Assembly (NCBI GenBank): GCA_018712515.1 | Contig: DVGW01000050.1 | Span: 48,649 to 112,648 of the forward strand | From: Aphodovivens avicola | Lineage (GTDB): Bacteria; Actinomycetota; Coriobacteriia; Coriobacteriales; Eggerthellaceae | Direction of reading: 5' to 3' | DNA length: 64,000 bases | Shown here: one piece after another, positions 9,185 through 18,306 of the stretch | How positions within the stretch are numbered: position 1 is the stretch's first letter | Layout of the letters: each line of letters begins with the position of its first letter | Notes under the pieces: model-generated | What the model was told of the DNA's origin: nothing | The model's input: only the letters and a program-made list of their open reading frames with translations | Databases searched by the model: none | Translations under genes and position numbers: made by a program

Positions 9185-9211
9185 GATCGCTCCGTCAGAA
9201 TCGGAGCGATC
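9185..9211 (+). terminator. Hairpin upstream of aroQ
   Basis: GATCGCTCCG (9185-9194) and CGGAGCGATC (9202-9211) form a 10-bp stem 15 bases before the aroQ start. There is no U-run, so it may be an attenuator or mRNA-stability hairpin instead of a true intrinsic terminator. Confidence 0.4.
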
Positions 9212-9226
9212 TGAAAGAAGGTTTGG

Positions 9227-9664
9227 ATGAGGAAGTATCTTTTGCTGAACGGGCCCAACCTCGACATGTTGGGGGTGCGGGAGCCGGAGATCTATGGGCG
9301 GGACACGCTCGATACGATCGAGGCGGAGGTCGTCGCCTACGGCGCCGAGCGCGGGGTGCAGGTCGACTGCTTCCAGTCGAACCACGAAGGCGTGCTCATC
9401 GACAAGATCCACGAGGCGCATTGGCGCTACGACGGCATCGTCTACAATCCCGGCGCCCATACGCATTATTCGTACGCGCTGCGCGATGCGGTCGGCTCCA
9501 TCGACACGCCGGTGGTCGAGGTGCATCTGTCCGACATCAACGCACGCGAGCCCTTCCGCGCCGTCTCGGTGATCGAGCCGGTGTGCATCGCCCAGATCAA
9601 GGGCAAGGGCAAGGAAGGCTACAAGGAGGCGCTGGATGTCCTGCTCGAGTGGGAGAATCGCTAG
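9227..9664 (+). CDS. aroQ: 3-dehydroquinate dehydratase, type II
   Basis: 145 residues; dehydrates 3-dehydroquinate to 3-dehydroshikimate. Motifs: LLNGPNLDMLGVREPEIYG with the catalytic Tyr and its activating Arg, QSNHEGVLIDKIHEA, NPGAHTHYSYALRDA, and EVHLSDINAREPFR. The type II fold and length are typical. It follows aroB after a family A repeat and overlaps the next gene by 29 bases, so expression of the peptidase gene is probably coupled. Confidence 0.97.
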   Translation: MRKYLLLNGPNLDMLGVREPEIYGRDTLDTIEAEVVAYGAERGVQVDCFQSNHEGVLIDKIHEAHWRYDGIVYNPGAHTHYSYALRDAVGSIDTPVVEVHLSDINAREPFRAVSVIEPVCIAQIKGKGKEGYKEALDVLLEWENR

Positions 9665-10742
9665 GCTGCGCGCCGTCTGCGCCGAGGCGGGCATCGACGC
9701 CTTCCTCGTCCGCGACACTTCCGGTATCCGGTGGCTCACGGGATTCGACGGCGTGTTCGACGAGGAGCGCGCGCATGCGCTGCTGCTGACGCGCGATGGC
9801 GCCGTTCTCCATACCGATTCGCGTTATGCCGAGGCGATGCGTCGCGCCGCGCATGCGCTCGGCGATGAGGTGGCGGTCGACGATGGGCGCGTCGCGCACG
9901 CGAAGTTCGCGGCTGCGGCGTGCGGGACGGTCGACGTCCTGGGCATCGAGGACGACATGCCGCTGCGCGAGTTCCGGGCGCTCGAAGGGGCGCTTGGCGA
10001 AGCGGGCGCGCGGGCATCGCTGCGCGAGACGGACGGCGTCGTCCAGAGGCTGCGCGCGGTGAAGGACGCCGACGAGGTCGCCCGCATGCGCGCCGCCCAG
10101 ACGGTCGCCGACGCCGCGTTCGCGCACATCGTCGGGTTCATGCGTCCCAGCATGACCGAGCGCGAGGTTCAGATCGAGCTCGATGACTACATGCGCCGCC
10201 ATGGCGCCGACGACCTCGCGTTTCCCACCATCATGGCGACCGGCGCCAACGGGGCGAGCCCGCATGCCGTTCCCGGCGACGCCGTCTTGGAGGCGGGGCA
10301 GTGCGTGGTGATGGATTTCGGCGCGCGGGCGCGGGGGTATTGCTCCGACATGACGCGCACCGTGTTCCTCGGCGAGCCGAGCTCGCGCATGCGCGACGCC
10401 TACGAGGCGATTCGCCAGGCGAACGAGCAGGTCGAGGCGCTGCTGCGTCCCGGCGTCACGGGCAGGCAGGCCCACGAGCTCGCCGAGAAGGTGCTTGCCG
10501 ACCACGGGTTCGCCGGCAAGATGGGCCACGCGCTCGGCCATGGCGTGGGCATCGACATCCACGAGGAGCCGGTGCTGGCGCCGCGCAACGAGGAGCCGCT
10601 CGTCGAAGGCAACGTCGTGACCGTGGAGCCGGGCGTCTACTGCGCGGGGGAGTTCGGGATGCGGTTGGAGGATTTCGGGGTGGTTGCCGCCGACGGGTTC
10701 GACGTCTTCACGAAATCCACGCATGAGATGGTTATACTGTAA
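9636..10742 (+). CDS. M24-family Xaa-Pro aminopeptidase
   Basis: 368-residue cytosolic metallopeptidase that removes N-terminal residues preceding proline. The N-terminal creatinase-like domain (about 1-125, LVRDTSGIRWLTGF) is followed by the pita-bread M24 domain. Metal ligands are visible as the first Asp in VMDFGARA, the second in SDMTRTVF, His in LGHGVGIDIHE, Glu in VTVEPGVY and Glu in RLEDFGVV. The order aroQ-pepP-efp is common in Gram-positive bacteria, where the peptidase is thought to accompany polyproline translation by EF-P. The start lies inside aroQ. Confidence 0.93.
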   Translation: MSCSSGRIARLRAVCAEAGIDAFLVRDTSGIRWLTGFDGVFDEERAHALLLTRDGAVLHTDSRYAEAMRRAAHALGDEVAVDDGRVAHAKFAAAACGTVDVLGIEDDMPLREFRALEGALGEAGARASLRETDGVVQRLRAVKDADEVARMRAAQTVADAAFAHIVGFMRPSMTEREVQIELDDYMRRHGADDLAFPTIMATGANGASPHAVPGDAVLEAGQCVVMDFGARARGYCSDMTRTVFLGEPSSRMRDAYEAIRQANEQVEALLRPGVTGRQAHELAEKVLADHGFAGKMGHALGHGVGIDIHEEPVLAPRNEEPLVEGNVVTVEPGVYCAGEFGMRLEDFGVVAADGFDVFTKSTHEMVIL

Positions 10743-10802
10743 CGGTTTGGCACGAGATCGGGGGCGAGGGGTGCCCCCGGTGGTTTGAAAGGAAACGCAA
10801 GC

Positions 10803-11363
10803 ATGGCAATCTCCACCGCCGACTTCAAGAACGGCATGTGCATCGATTACAACAACAAGCTGTGGACCATCGTCGAGTTCCAGCATGTGAAGCCCGGCAA
10901 GGGCGGTGCGTTCGTCCGCACCAAGCTCAAGGACATCCGTTCCGGCCGCGTGGTCGACTACACCTTCAACTCCGGCACCAAGTTCGACTCCGTGCGCCTG
11001 GAGACCAAGAAGCTGCAGTACCTGTACAACGACGGCGCCGATTTCTGGCTGATGGACAACGACACCTACGAGCAGATCTCCGTTCCCGCCGAGACCGTCG
11101 GCGACGCCGCCAAGTGGCTCAAGGAGAATGACGAGGCCACGCTGCTGTACGCCGGCGAGGAGCTGATCAGCATCGAGCCCCAGATGTTCGTCGAGCTGGA
11201 GGTCACCGAGACCGAGCCCGGCTTCAAGGGCGACACCGCCACCAACACCACCAAGCCCGCCACCCTCGAGACCGGCACCACCATCCAGGTGCCCACTTAC
11301 GTTGCGATCGGCGACGTCCTGCAGATCGACACCCGCGACGGCCACTTCGTCAAGCGCGTGTAG
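10803..11363 (+). CDS. efp: Elongation factor P
   Basis: 186 residues; binds the ribosome between P and E sites and relieves stalling at polyproline runs. The N-terminal KOW-like domain has the modification loop HVKPGKGGAF; the tip lysine is Lys32 here. Two OB domains follow, with the C-terminal signature typical of EF-P. The ATG at 10803 has GAAAGGAAACG upstream. An intrinsic terminator directly follows, marking the end of the aro-efp unit. Confidence 0.97.
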   Translation: MAISTADFKNGMCIDYNNKLWTIVEFQHVKPGKGGAFVRTKLKDIRSGRVVDYTFNSGTKFDSVRLETKKLQYLYNDGADFWLMDNDTYEQISVPAETVGDAAKWLKENDEATLLYAGEELISIEPQMFVELEVTETEPGFKGDTATNTTKPATLETGTTIQVPTYVAIGDVLQIDTRDGHFVKRV

Positions 11364-11407
11364 AAAGCGCGATCGCGTATCGGCGGCGTCGACTGCCGAA
11401 CGTTGCG

Positions 11408-11453
11408 AAGCCCCGTTCCCGAGCGTGATGAAGCTCGCGAACGGGGCTTTTTT
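11408..11453 (+). terminator. Intrinsic terminator after efp
   Basis: GCCCCGTTCCCGAGC pairs with GCTCGCGAACGGGGC across a short loop and is followed by six or more T residues. It is a classical rho-independent terminator 45 bases after the efp stop. The remaining ~340 bases up to the next promoter contain no convincing gene; only a weak inverted pair (GATTTTGCG near 11500, CGCAAAATC near 11656) was noticed. Confidence 0.88.
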
Positions 11454-11797
11454 GCTGCCCGCGCGCGTTTTGACGCCCGTTGATCCAAAAGAAGGGGATT
11501 TTGCGTAGGTGAAAGGGTTGGAAGCTCCAGAAAAAGCTTGCGTTTGCGGCTTCCTCCGGGTTTCCATCTGAGGCCATGCGCGATCGCAAGGCGGCCGACG
11601 CCCTCGCTGACCGCTCGAACCTGCGCATTATCGCCGAAAACTGGATCGCCCGCCGCAAAATCGCGTCCGAGGGCCTCTCCACACACGTTTTGTCGCTCCT
11701 CGGCATGCGGGACAGCGTTTTGAACCTCCCGGCGCGTCTTTGTGTCCCTTGTCCGTGGATTCGGGGTGTGCGGGCGCCGAAAGGCCCTGCGTTCACC

Positions 11798-11803
11798 TAT
11801 AAT
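11798..11803 (+). promoter_or_regulatory. Putative -10 element for the carboxylase operon
   Basis: Consensus TATAAT 50 bases upstream of the start at 11853, in an AT-richer patch of an otherwise GC-rich gap. A -35 hexamer is not clear. It would drive the carboxylase-accC-asp23-nusB-xseB-dxs series. Confidence 0.5.
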
Positions 11804-11852
11804 TTTGATTTCGATCTTTGACTATTCTTGAAACCGAAGGGGGTGTGAGTTC

Positions 11853-13751
11853 ATGCCAAGGCTTCAGATCATGGATACGACCATCCGTGACGGCCAGCAG
11901 AGCCTGTGGGCCACGCGCATGCAGATCGGCGACATGCTTCCCATTCTGCCGAAGATGGACCGCGTCGGGTATTGGGCTATCGAGGCCTGGGGCGGTGCCA
12001 CGTTCGACACCTGCCTGCGCTTCCTCGACGAGAATCCGTGGGAACGCCTGCGCTCGATCAAGGCGCAGACGCCCAACACGCCGCTCGCCATGCTTTCGCG
12101 CGGCCAGAACCTTGTCGGCTACAAACATTACTCACGCGAGATCTGCAACCGCTTCATCAAGGCCGCCAAGCGCAACGGCGTGCATGTCTTCCGCGTGTTC
12201 GACGCGCTCAACGACATCCGCAACGTCATCGACAACGCCGAGGCCATCAAGGAATGCGGCGGCCACTTCGAGGGCGCCATCTCCTACACGATCTCGCCGG
12301 TGCACACCCTCGACAGCTTCCTGGACTACGGCCAGCAGCTCAAGGACCTGGGTGCCGACTCCATCGCCATCAAGGACATGGCAGGCATGCTGACGCCGTA
12401 CCGCACCGAGCGCCTGGTCAAGGCGTTCAACGCCGAGATCGGCCTGCCGCTGCACATCCACTGCCACTACGTCGGCGGCATGGCTCCTGCCAACATCATC
12501 AAGGCCGCCGAGGCGGGCGCCGCGATCGCCGACACGGCATCCGCGCCGCTGGCGTTCGGCAACTCCCAGCCCGCGGTCGAGATGGTCGTCGCCGCGCTGC
12601 AGGAGAGCAGCTACGACACCGGCCTCGACCTCGATCTGTTGTTTGAGATCGCCGAGTACTGGGAGGAAGTGCGCAAGCGCGGCCACTACAAGCGCGGCGT
12701 CTCCTCGCTCATCCACATGCAGGTGTACTCGCATCAGGTCCCGGGCGGCATGATGAGTAACCTGGTCGCCCAGCTCGAGGGTCAAAACGCTGCCGACCGC
12801 CTGCCCGAGGTCATGGCGGAGATCCCCAAGGTCCGCGCCGAGGTCGGCTATCCGCCGCTGGTCACGCCGATGTCCCAGATCGTGGGCACCCAGGCCGTGT
12901 TCAACGTGCTCACCGGCAAGCGCTGGAGCATCGTCTCCAAGGAGATGAAGGACTACATCTGCGGCTACTACGGCAAGGCGCCGGGCCGCATGGACAAGGA
13001 CGTGGTCGCCAAGGTCGTGGGCAACAGCCAGATCCTGCCGCCCGACGTGGCGCCCGGCTCGCTTGTCACCACCACCTTCGACGAGGTGGCCGAGGAGATC
13101 GGGGATCTGGCCAAGAGCGAAGAGGACGTGCTGATGTACGCGCTCTTCCCCAACGAGGCCCGCACCTATTTGAGCAAGCATCGCACATCCGAGAAGGTGG
13201 ACTTCCTGTTGGAGCAGGAGTCCAGCCAAGCCAAGGAGGACGATTACGTGGACATCAATCAGATTCGCGAACTGGTTCGCGTCGCCGAGGAAAGCGGCGT
13301 CGGCGAGATCGTAGTTGAAGAGGAGGGAATGCGCATCGCCGTGCGCATGCCCGGTTCGATGCCGGTCCAGGCAGCGCCCGTCGCCGCCGCTCCCGCAGCC
13401 GCCGCTCCGGTGGCAGCCGCCGCGCCGGTGGAGCAGGCTCCCGCTGCCGCGCCCGCCGATGACAAGTCCCGCCCGTCCACGTGGCACTGCGTGACGGCTC
13501 CGATGGTGGGCACGTTCTACACGTCCCCCGCTCCCGGCGAGCCGCCGTTCGTCAAGGTGGGCGACGAGGTGACCGCCAGCCAGACGCTGTGCATCATCGA
13601 GGCCATGAAGCTGATGAACGAGATCACCGCCGAGCAGATGGGCACCATCCGCGAGGTCTGCCTCGAGGACGCCACGCCCGTCGAGTTCGGCACCCCGCTG
13701 TTCTACATCGAGCCCAGCAGCGTTCCCGGTTCGGCTCCGGAGACGGCATGA
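11853..13751 (+). CDS. Pyruvate/oxaloacetate carboxyltransferase fused to an AccB-type biotin carrier
   Basis: 632 residues. Residues 1-~300 are the DRE-TIM carboxyltransferase domain (MDTTIRDGQQSLWATRM; metal-binding HIHCHYVGG), about 300-465 the PYC/OADA helical domain, then DINQIRELVRVAEESGVGEI, which resembles the N-terminus of AccB. An Ala/Pro linker follows, then a biotinyl domain with PMVGTFYTSPAPGEPPF and EAMKLMN, the biotin lysine being Lys586. With the adjacent biotin carboxylase it would carboxylate pyruvate to oxaloacetate; oxaloacetate decarboxylase is less likely because no membrane beta subunit is nearby. The AccB-like carrier raises the possibility of sharing with acetyl-CoA carboxylase. 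Confidence 0.9.
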   Translation: MPRLQIMDTTIRDGQQSLWATRMQIGDMLPILPKMDRVGYWAIEAWGGATFDTCLRFLDENPWERLRSIKAQTPNTPLAMLSRGQNLVGYKHYSREICNRFIKAAKRNGVHVFRVFDALNDIRNVIDNAEAIKECGGHFEGAISYTISPVHTLDSFLDYGQQLKDLGADSIAIKDMAGMLTPYRTERLVKAFNAEIGLPLHIHCHYVGGMAPANIIKAAEAGAAIADTASAPLAFGNSQPAVEMVVAALQESSYDTGLDLDLLFEIAEYWEEVRKRGHYKRGVSSLIHMQVYSHQVPGGMMSNLVAQLEGQNAADRLPEVMAEIPKVRAEVGYPPLVTPMSQIVGTQAVFNVLTGKRWSIVSKEMKDYICGYYGKAPGRMDKDVVAKVVGNSQILPPDVAPGSLVTTTFDEVAEEIGDLAKSEEDVLMYALFPNEARTYLSKHRTSEKVDFLLEQESSQAKEDDYVDINQIRELVRVAEESGVGEIVVEEEGMRIAVRMPGSMPVQAAPVAAAPAAAAPVAAAAPVEQAPAAAPADDKSRPSTWHCVTAPMVGTFYTSPAPGEPPFVKVGDEVTASQTLCIIEAMKLMNEITAEQMGTIREVCLEDATPVEFGTPLFYIEPSSVPGSAPETA

Positions 13752-15103
13752 TGTTCGACAAGATCCTAGTGGCCAATCGCGGCGAGGTCGCGCTGCGCGT
13801 GATGCGCGCGGCGCGCGAGCTGGGTGTGAAAACCGTCGCCGTGTACTCCACCGAGGATGCCGACACCTATCCGGTGCGCTACGCCGACGAGGCGGTGTGC
13901 ATCGGGCCTGCCCAGGCGAATAAGAGCTACCTGGTGATCCCCAGCATCATCGCGGCCGCCAAAAACACCGGCGCCCAGGCGATCCATCCCGGCTACGGCT
14001 TCTTGGCCGAGAACGCCGACTTCGCCCGCGCCTGCATCGACAACGACATCGTGTTCATCGGCCCCTCGCCCGAGTGCATCGACCGCATGGGCGACAAGTC
14101 CGCCGCGCGCGAGACCATGAAGGCCTGCGGCGTGCCCACCGTGCCCGGCTCCGACGGCTGCATCGACACCGTCGAGGAGGCGCGCGCCTTCGCCGAGAAC
14201 GTGGGCTTCCCCGTGCTCATCAAGGCGACTGCCGGCGGCGGCGGCAAGGGCATGCGCGAGGTGCACGACCCCGCCGAGCTCGAGTCGCAGTACCTGGCCG
14301 CCCGCGCCGAGGCGGGCGCCGCGTTCGGCAACGACGGCGTCTACCTGGAGAAGCTCGTGCTCCGTCCGCGCCACGTCGAGGTCCAGGTGCTCGCCGACGA
14401 CCACGGCAACCATATCTCGCTGTGCGAGCGCGACTGCTCGGTGCAGCGCCGCCATCAGAAGCTCATCGAGGAGGCCCCCTCGCCGGCGTTGACCGACGAG
14501 CTGCGCCGTGCGATGGGCGTCGCCGCCATCAAGGCGGTGCGTGCGGTCGACTACCGCAACGCGGGCACCATCGAGTTCCTCTTGGACGAGAGCGGCAAGT
14601 TCTACTTCATGGAGATGAACACGCGCGTCCAGGTGGAGCATCCGGTCTCCGAGCAGATCACCGGCGTGGACATCATCAAGGAGCAGCTGCGCATCGCCGC
14701 CGGCGAGCCGATGAGCTGCGCCTCGCGCGCGCCGTTCGCGCCGTTCGGCCACGCGATGGAGTTCCGCATCAACGCCGAGGATCCCGACCACGGCTTCCGT
14801 CCGTGCCCGGGCACCATCACGCGCTTCGAGCCCCCCGCGGGCCCGGGCGTGCGCGTCGAGAGCTACGTGCGCACCGGCTCGCGCATCTCGCCGTACTACG
14901 ACTCGATGGTCGCCAAGCTGATCGTCTACGGCCAGGATCGCGAGGAGGTGCTGGCCCGCGGGCGTCGCGCGCTGGACGAGTTCGTCATCGAGGGCATCGC
15001 TACCACGCTGCCGTTCCATCGCCGCGTGCTGGACAACCAGGTGTTCTGCGAAGGCAAGGCGTGCACCGACTTCATCGAAACCCAGATGGGAGATTTGCTA
15101 TGA
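13748..15103 (+). CDS. accC: Biotin carboxylase
   Basis: 451 residues; ATP-dependent carboxylation of carrier-bound biotin. Signatures: ILVANRGEVALRV, IHPGYGFLAENADF, the glycine-rich ATP loop KATAGGGGKGMR, QRRHQKLIEEAPSP, and the catalytic MNTRVQVEHPVSE. Two adjacent ATG codons exist; 13748 overlaps the upstream stop (ATGA). It pairs with the biotin carrier on the upstream protein. The symbol accC reflects family; it may serve pyruvate carboxylase, acetyl-CoA carboxylase or both. Its stop overlaps the Asp23 gene start. Confidence 0.94.
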   Translation: MMFDKILVANRGEVALRVMRAARELGVKTVAVYSTEDADTYPVRYADEAVCIGPAQANKSYLVIPSIIAAAKNTGAQAIHPGYGFLAENADFARACIDNDIVFIGPSPECIDRMGDKSAARETMKACGVPTVPGSDGCIDTVEEARAFAENVGFPVLIKATAGGGGKGMREVHDPAELESQYLAARAEAGAAFGNDGVYLEKLVLRPRHVEVQVLADDHGNHISLCERDCSVQRRHQKLIEEAPSPALTDELRRAMGVAAIKAVRAVDYRNAGTIEFLLDESGKFYFMEMNTRVQVEHPVSEQITGVDIIKEQLRIAAGEPMSCASRAPFAPFGHAMEFRINAEDPDHGFRPCPGTITRFEPPAGPGVRVESYVRTGSRISPYYDSMVAKLIVYGQDREEVLARGRRALDEFVIEGIATTLPFHRRVLDNQVFCEGKACTDFIETQMGDLL

Positions 15104-15450
15104 GCGAATTGAACCTTGAAGGCATGGCCATCGCCCCCGGCGTCGTGGAGACCATCGTCTCCATCGCCGTGCGCGAGGTGGAAGGCGTCGCGGCGGTCGG
15201 CTCCGCTGCGACCAAGGGCAACCTGCGCTCCATGCTGGGCGGCAAGCCGTCCACCCAGGGCATCGAGCTCGAGGTGGACGAGGGCAGCAAGCTCAAGGTC
15301 GCCGCGCATGTCGACGTGTACTTCGGACAGGTCCTGCCCGAAGTCGCCGATCGCGTGCGCACCGCCATCGCGGACGCCGTGGCGAGCCAGGTGGGCGTGG
15401 AAGTGTCGTCCGTCGACGTTTACGTCGACGGCATCCAGTTCGCCGAGTAG
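15100..15450 (+). CDS. Asp23/Gls24 family envelope stress protein
   Basis: 116-residue Asp23-family protein (DUF322). The pattern EGMAIAPGVVETIVSIAVREVEGV, followed by a lysine-rich middle and VDVYFGQVLPEVADRVRTAI, is characteristic. In Firmicutes such proteins associate with the membrane and respond to cell-wall stress; here the gene lies between accC and nusB, the common position of the YqhY subgroup, which has been linked to fatty-acid/acetyl-CoA carboxylase control. That link is by family context and not shown by this sequence. The start overlaps accC by 4 bases. Confidence 0.9.
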   Translation: MSELNLEGMAIAPGVVETIVSIAVREVEGVAAVGSAATKGNLRSMLGGKPSTQGIELEVDEGSKLKVAAHVDVYFGQVLPEVADRVRTAIADAVASQVGVEVSSVDVYVDGIQFAE

Positions 15451-15452
15451 CC

Positions 15453-16007
15453 ATGGCTGCCAAACGACATCAGCGCACGGCCGCGCGCCGTGCTGCGCTC
15501 GCGTTGCTGTACACGAGCGAGATAACCGAAGAATACGCCACGACCATCGCGGACGAGGGGCGCGCGCTCGAAGAGGCGGGCCCTTTGACCGACTACGCCA
15601 AGCAGCTCGTCCGCGGCGTGGAGTCCCATATCGCCGCCATCGACAAGGAGATCGCCGCCACGGCCGAGAACTGGTCGGTGCACCGCATGCCCATCGTCGA
15701 CCGTTCCATCCTGCGCCTTGCGGTGTACGAGATGATGTTCGTCGACGAGGTGCCCGCCTCCGTGTGCATCAACGAGGCGATCGAGCTCGCCAAGGATTTC
15801 GGCGGCGAGGACGAGTCCCCGCGCTTCGTCAACGGCGTGCTCGGCCGCATCGCCCGCCGTCTCGAGGGTTCCGACGAGCCGTCCGGCGAGGACGTGGCGG
15901 TTGATTCCGCCGAGGCGGCCGGTGACGCCGCGTCGGAGGATGCCAAGGCGGCATCCGCATCCGACCAGGTCGCCGATGCCGGGAAGGACGCGGTCAGTGG
16001 CATCTAA
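15453..16007 (+). CDS. nusB: Transcription antitermination factor NusB
   Basis: 184 residues; binds boxA RNA with NusE/S10 in rRNA antitermination. The alpha-helical NusB fold is recognised by ARRAALALLYTSEI near the start, IVDRSILRLAVYEMMF, and CINEAIELAKDFGGEDESPRFVNGVLGRIA. Typical NusB is about 130-150 residues; the last ~45 residues form an acidic, Ala/Ser-rich tail of low complexity seen in some actinobacterial homologues. The stop lies 11 bases inside xseB. Confidence 0.94.
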   Translation: MAAKRHQRTAARRAALALLYTSEITEEYATTIADEGRALEEAGPLTDYAKQLVRGVESHIAAIDKEIAATAENWSVHRMPIVDRSILRLAVYEMMFVDEVPASVCINEAIELAKDFGGEDESPRFVNGVLGRIARRLEGSDEPSGEDVAVDSAEAAGDAASEDAKAASASDQVADAGKDAVSGI

Positions 16008-16326
16008 AGACTACGATACGTTCGAGGCGGTGCAAAGCCGCCTCGACGAGATCGTCGAGGCCGTGGGCGATGAGAGCCTGCCGCTCGACGACGCGCTGGC
16101 GCTGTACGAGGAGGCGGTGAACCTCGGCCTGCGCGGCAGCGATCTGCTGGAGGAGAATATCGAGGCGTTCGACGCGCAGCAGGCGGCGGAAGCCGTCGAG
16201 GACGACCGGCGCGCCGATGCGTCAGCTGACGTCGAGCCCGATGCCGCCGAAGGGCGGTCCGACGATTCCTCCGCCCAGGAGTCCGCCGGCGCGGACGCGA
16301 GCCCGCTTGCGAACGAGATTCGATGA
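15997..16326 (+). CDS. xseB: Exodeoxyribonuclease VII small subunit
   Basis: 109 residues from a GTG start with GGGAAGGA 8 bases upstream, overlapping the nusB end. The XseB helical domain covers about residues 5-65: FEAVQSRLDEIVEAVGDESLPLDDALALYEEAVNLG. The rest is an acidic Asp/Ala/Ser tail with no clear function. XseB binds XseA to make the ssDNA exonuclease VII; no xseA lies in the window. The order nusB-xseB-dxs is common in Coriobacteriia and some Firmicutes. Confidence 0.88.
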   Translation: MASKDYDTFEAVQSRLDEIVEAVGDESLPLDDALALYEEAVNLGLRGSDLLEENIEAFDAQQAAEAVEDDRRADASADVEPDAAEGRSDDSSAQESAGADASPLANEIR

Positions 16327-16338
16327 AACGGAGGCGTC

Positions 16339-18216
16339 GTGGAGGAGAAGCGCATTCTCGACGCAGTGACGTCGCCTGCCGACCTTAAGCTGCTCGACAA
16401 CGAGGAACTCGGGATCCTCGCGGACGAGATCCGCGAGGAGATCATCGACGTGACGTCGCAGACAGGCGGGCACGTCGCCTCTTCGCTCGGCGCGGTGGAG
16501 ATCATCCTCGCCGTGCACAGCATGATCGACAGCCCCCATGACAAATTCGTGTTCGACGTGGGCCACCAGGCCTACGCCCACAAGCTGGTCACGGGAAGGC
16601 TCGAGCGGTTCCGCACGCTGCGCCAGTACGGCGGCATCTCGGGCTTCCCGAAGCCCAGCGAGAGCCCCTGCGACGTGCATCCCTCGGGGCATGCTTCCGA
16701 CTCCCTGTCCGTCGCGTACGGCATCGCCATGGCGCGCGACCTTTCGGGCGGAGATGAGAAGGTGGCCGCGCTCATCGGGGACGCCGCCCTGTCCGGCGGC
16801 ATGGCGTTCGAGGCGCTCAACAGCATCGGCCAGACGCAGACGCCGATGGTCATCATCCTCAACGACAACGAGATGTCCATCTCGCGCAACGTCGGCGCGC
16901 TGGTCAAGCATCTGGGCGCCATCCGCACCACCTCGCAGTACCGCGAGACGCGCGACACGCTGCAGGAGCGGTTGGAGCACATCGGACCCGCCGGCAAGGC
17001 GCTTGTGAACCTGGGCCGCAACGTCAAGGAGTCGATGAAGCAGTTCATCGTTCCGCGCTCGATGATCTTCGAGCAGCTGGGCATCCTGTGCACCGCTCCG
17101 ATCGACGGCCATGACATCGGGCTGATGAAGGAGATGCTCGCCGTCTCGCTCGAGGCGGGCGTCCCGGTCCTGATCCACGCGGTCACGCACAAGGGCGCGG
17201 GCTATGCGCCGGCCGAGAAGGACCCCGAGACGTTCCACGGCGTTTCGGCGTACGACATCGCCACGGGCAAGCCGAAGAAGAAGCCCGCGACGGCGCCGAC
17301 GTACACCGAGGTGTTCGGCAAGGCGCTCGTGGACGAGGCGCGTGCGGACGAGCGCATCGTCGCCATCACGGCCGCTATGAAGGGCGGCACGGGCCTGTCG
17401 ACGTTCGCGCGGGAGTTCCCCAAGCGCTTCATCGACGCCGGCATCGCCGAAGAGCACGCCGTCGGCATGGCCAGCGGCCTTGCGGTCGGCGGGAAGAAGC
17501 CGGTGTGCGCCATCTATTCGACCTTCCTGCAGCGCGCGATCGACCAGATGATCATCGATTGCTCGCTTCCGAACCTCGATGTGGTGTTCGCCATCGACCG
17601 CGCCGGCATCGTGGGCGAGGACGGGCCGACGCACCACGGCATGTTCGACCTGGTGTATACGAGGATGGTGCCCAACATGCGCGTGCTGGCGCCCTCCGAC
17701 GAGGCCGAGCTCGTCTCCGCGCTGCACACGGCGCTCGCGCTCGGCGGCCCGGTCGCCCTGCGCTATCCGCGCGGCACGGCGCTCGGCGTGCCGATCCCCG
17801 ACGAGCCCGAGACGTTCGAGCTGGGGCGCGCCGTGCTGCGCCGCGAGGGCGATGACGTCGCCATCCTGGCGTTCGGCAGCATGGTGAAGCGCGCGCTGGA
17901 TGCGGCGGAGGAGCTCGCGCAGGCGGGCATCCAGGCGCGCGTCGTCGACATGCGCTGGGTGAAGCCGCTCGATGCGGATGCCATCCGCGCGGCTGCGGCG
18001 ACGGGACGCGTCGTCACGGTCGAGGACGGCGTCATCGAGGGCGGCGCGGGCGAAGGCGTCCTGGAGGAGCTCTCGCGGGAGGGCCTGACGCCCAAGACGC
18101 TGGTGCTCGGCATCGACGACCAATACGTCCACCAGGGCAAACCCGATCTGCTCATGCACGATCTGGGTTTGGACGCCGAAGGGATCGCCGCTTCGGTGCG
18201 CGCGCTCATGGACTAG
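16339..18216 (+). CDS. dxs: 1-deoxy-D-xylulose-5-phosphate synthase
   Basis: 625 residues, GTG start. Condenses pyruvate with glyceraldehyde-3-phosphate using thiamine diphosphate, the first step of the MEP isoprenoid pathway. The N-terminal domain has GHQAYAHKL and the TPP/Mg site IGDAALSGGMAFEALN (usually GDGALTGG, so an Ala replaces the second Gly here) ending in NDNEMSIS. The central pyrimidine-binding domain carries the catalytic glutamate in AGIAEEHAVGMA, and a transketolase C-terminal domain follows. Length is normal and the gene closes the operon. Confidence 0.96.
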   Translation: MEEKRILDAVTSPADLKLLDNEELGILADEIREEIIDVTSQTGGHVASSLGAVEIILAVHSMIDSPHDKFVFDVGHQAYAHKLVTGRLERFRTLRQYGGISGFPKPSESPCDVHPSGHASDSLSVAYGIAMARDLSGGDEKVAALIGDAALSGGMAFEALNSIGQTQTPMVIILNDNEMSISRNVGALVKHLGAIRTTSQYRETRDTLQERLEHIGPAGKALVNLGRNVKESMKQFIVPRSMIFEQLGILCTAPIDGHDIGLMKEMLAVSLEAGVPVLIHAVTHKGAGYAPAEKDPETFHGVSAYDIATGKPKKKPATAPTYTEVFGKALVDEARADERIVAITAAMKGGTGLSTFAREFPKRFIDAGIAEEHAVGMASGLAVGGKKPVCAIYSTFLQRAIDQMIIDCSLPNLDVVFAIDRAGIVGEDGPTHHGMFDLVYTRMVPNMRVLAPSDEAELVSALHTALALGGPVALRYPRGTALGVPIPDEPETFELGRAVLRREGDDVAILAFGSMVKRALDAAEELAQAGIQARVVDMRWVKPLDADAIRAAAATGRVVTVEDGVIEGGAGEGVLEELSREGLTPKTLVLGIDDQYVHQGKPDLLMHDLGLDAEGIAASVRALMD

Positions 18217-18251
18217 GCGCCCCGCGCCACCCCCATCTACGCCATTCAGCA

Positions 18252-18280
18252 AGAAGGCCGCTCGATTCGAGCGGCCTTCT
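18252..18280. terminator. Terminator hairpin between dxs and the YegP-like gene
   Basis: AGAAGGCCGCTCGA pairs with TCGAGCGGCCTTCT, lying between convergent genes dxs (plus) and the small protein gene (minus). Its symmetry suggests it serves both strands, although T-runs are short. Confidence 0.75.
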
Positions 18281-18306
18281 CTCATGGATGGAGCGGACGG
18301 GCGATC

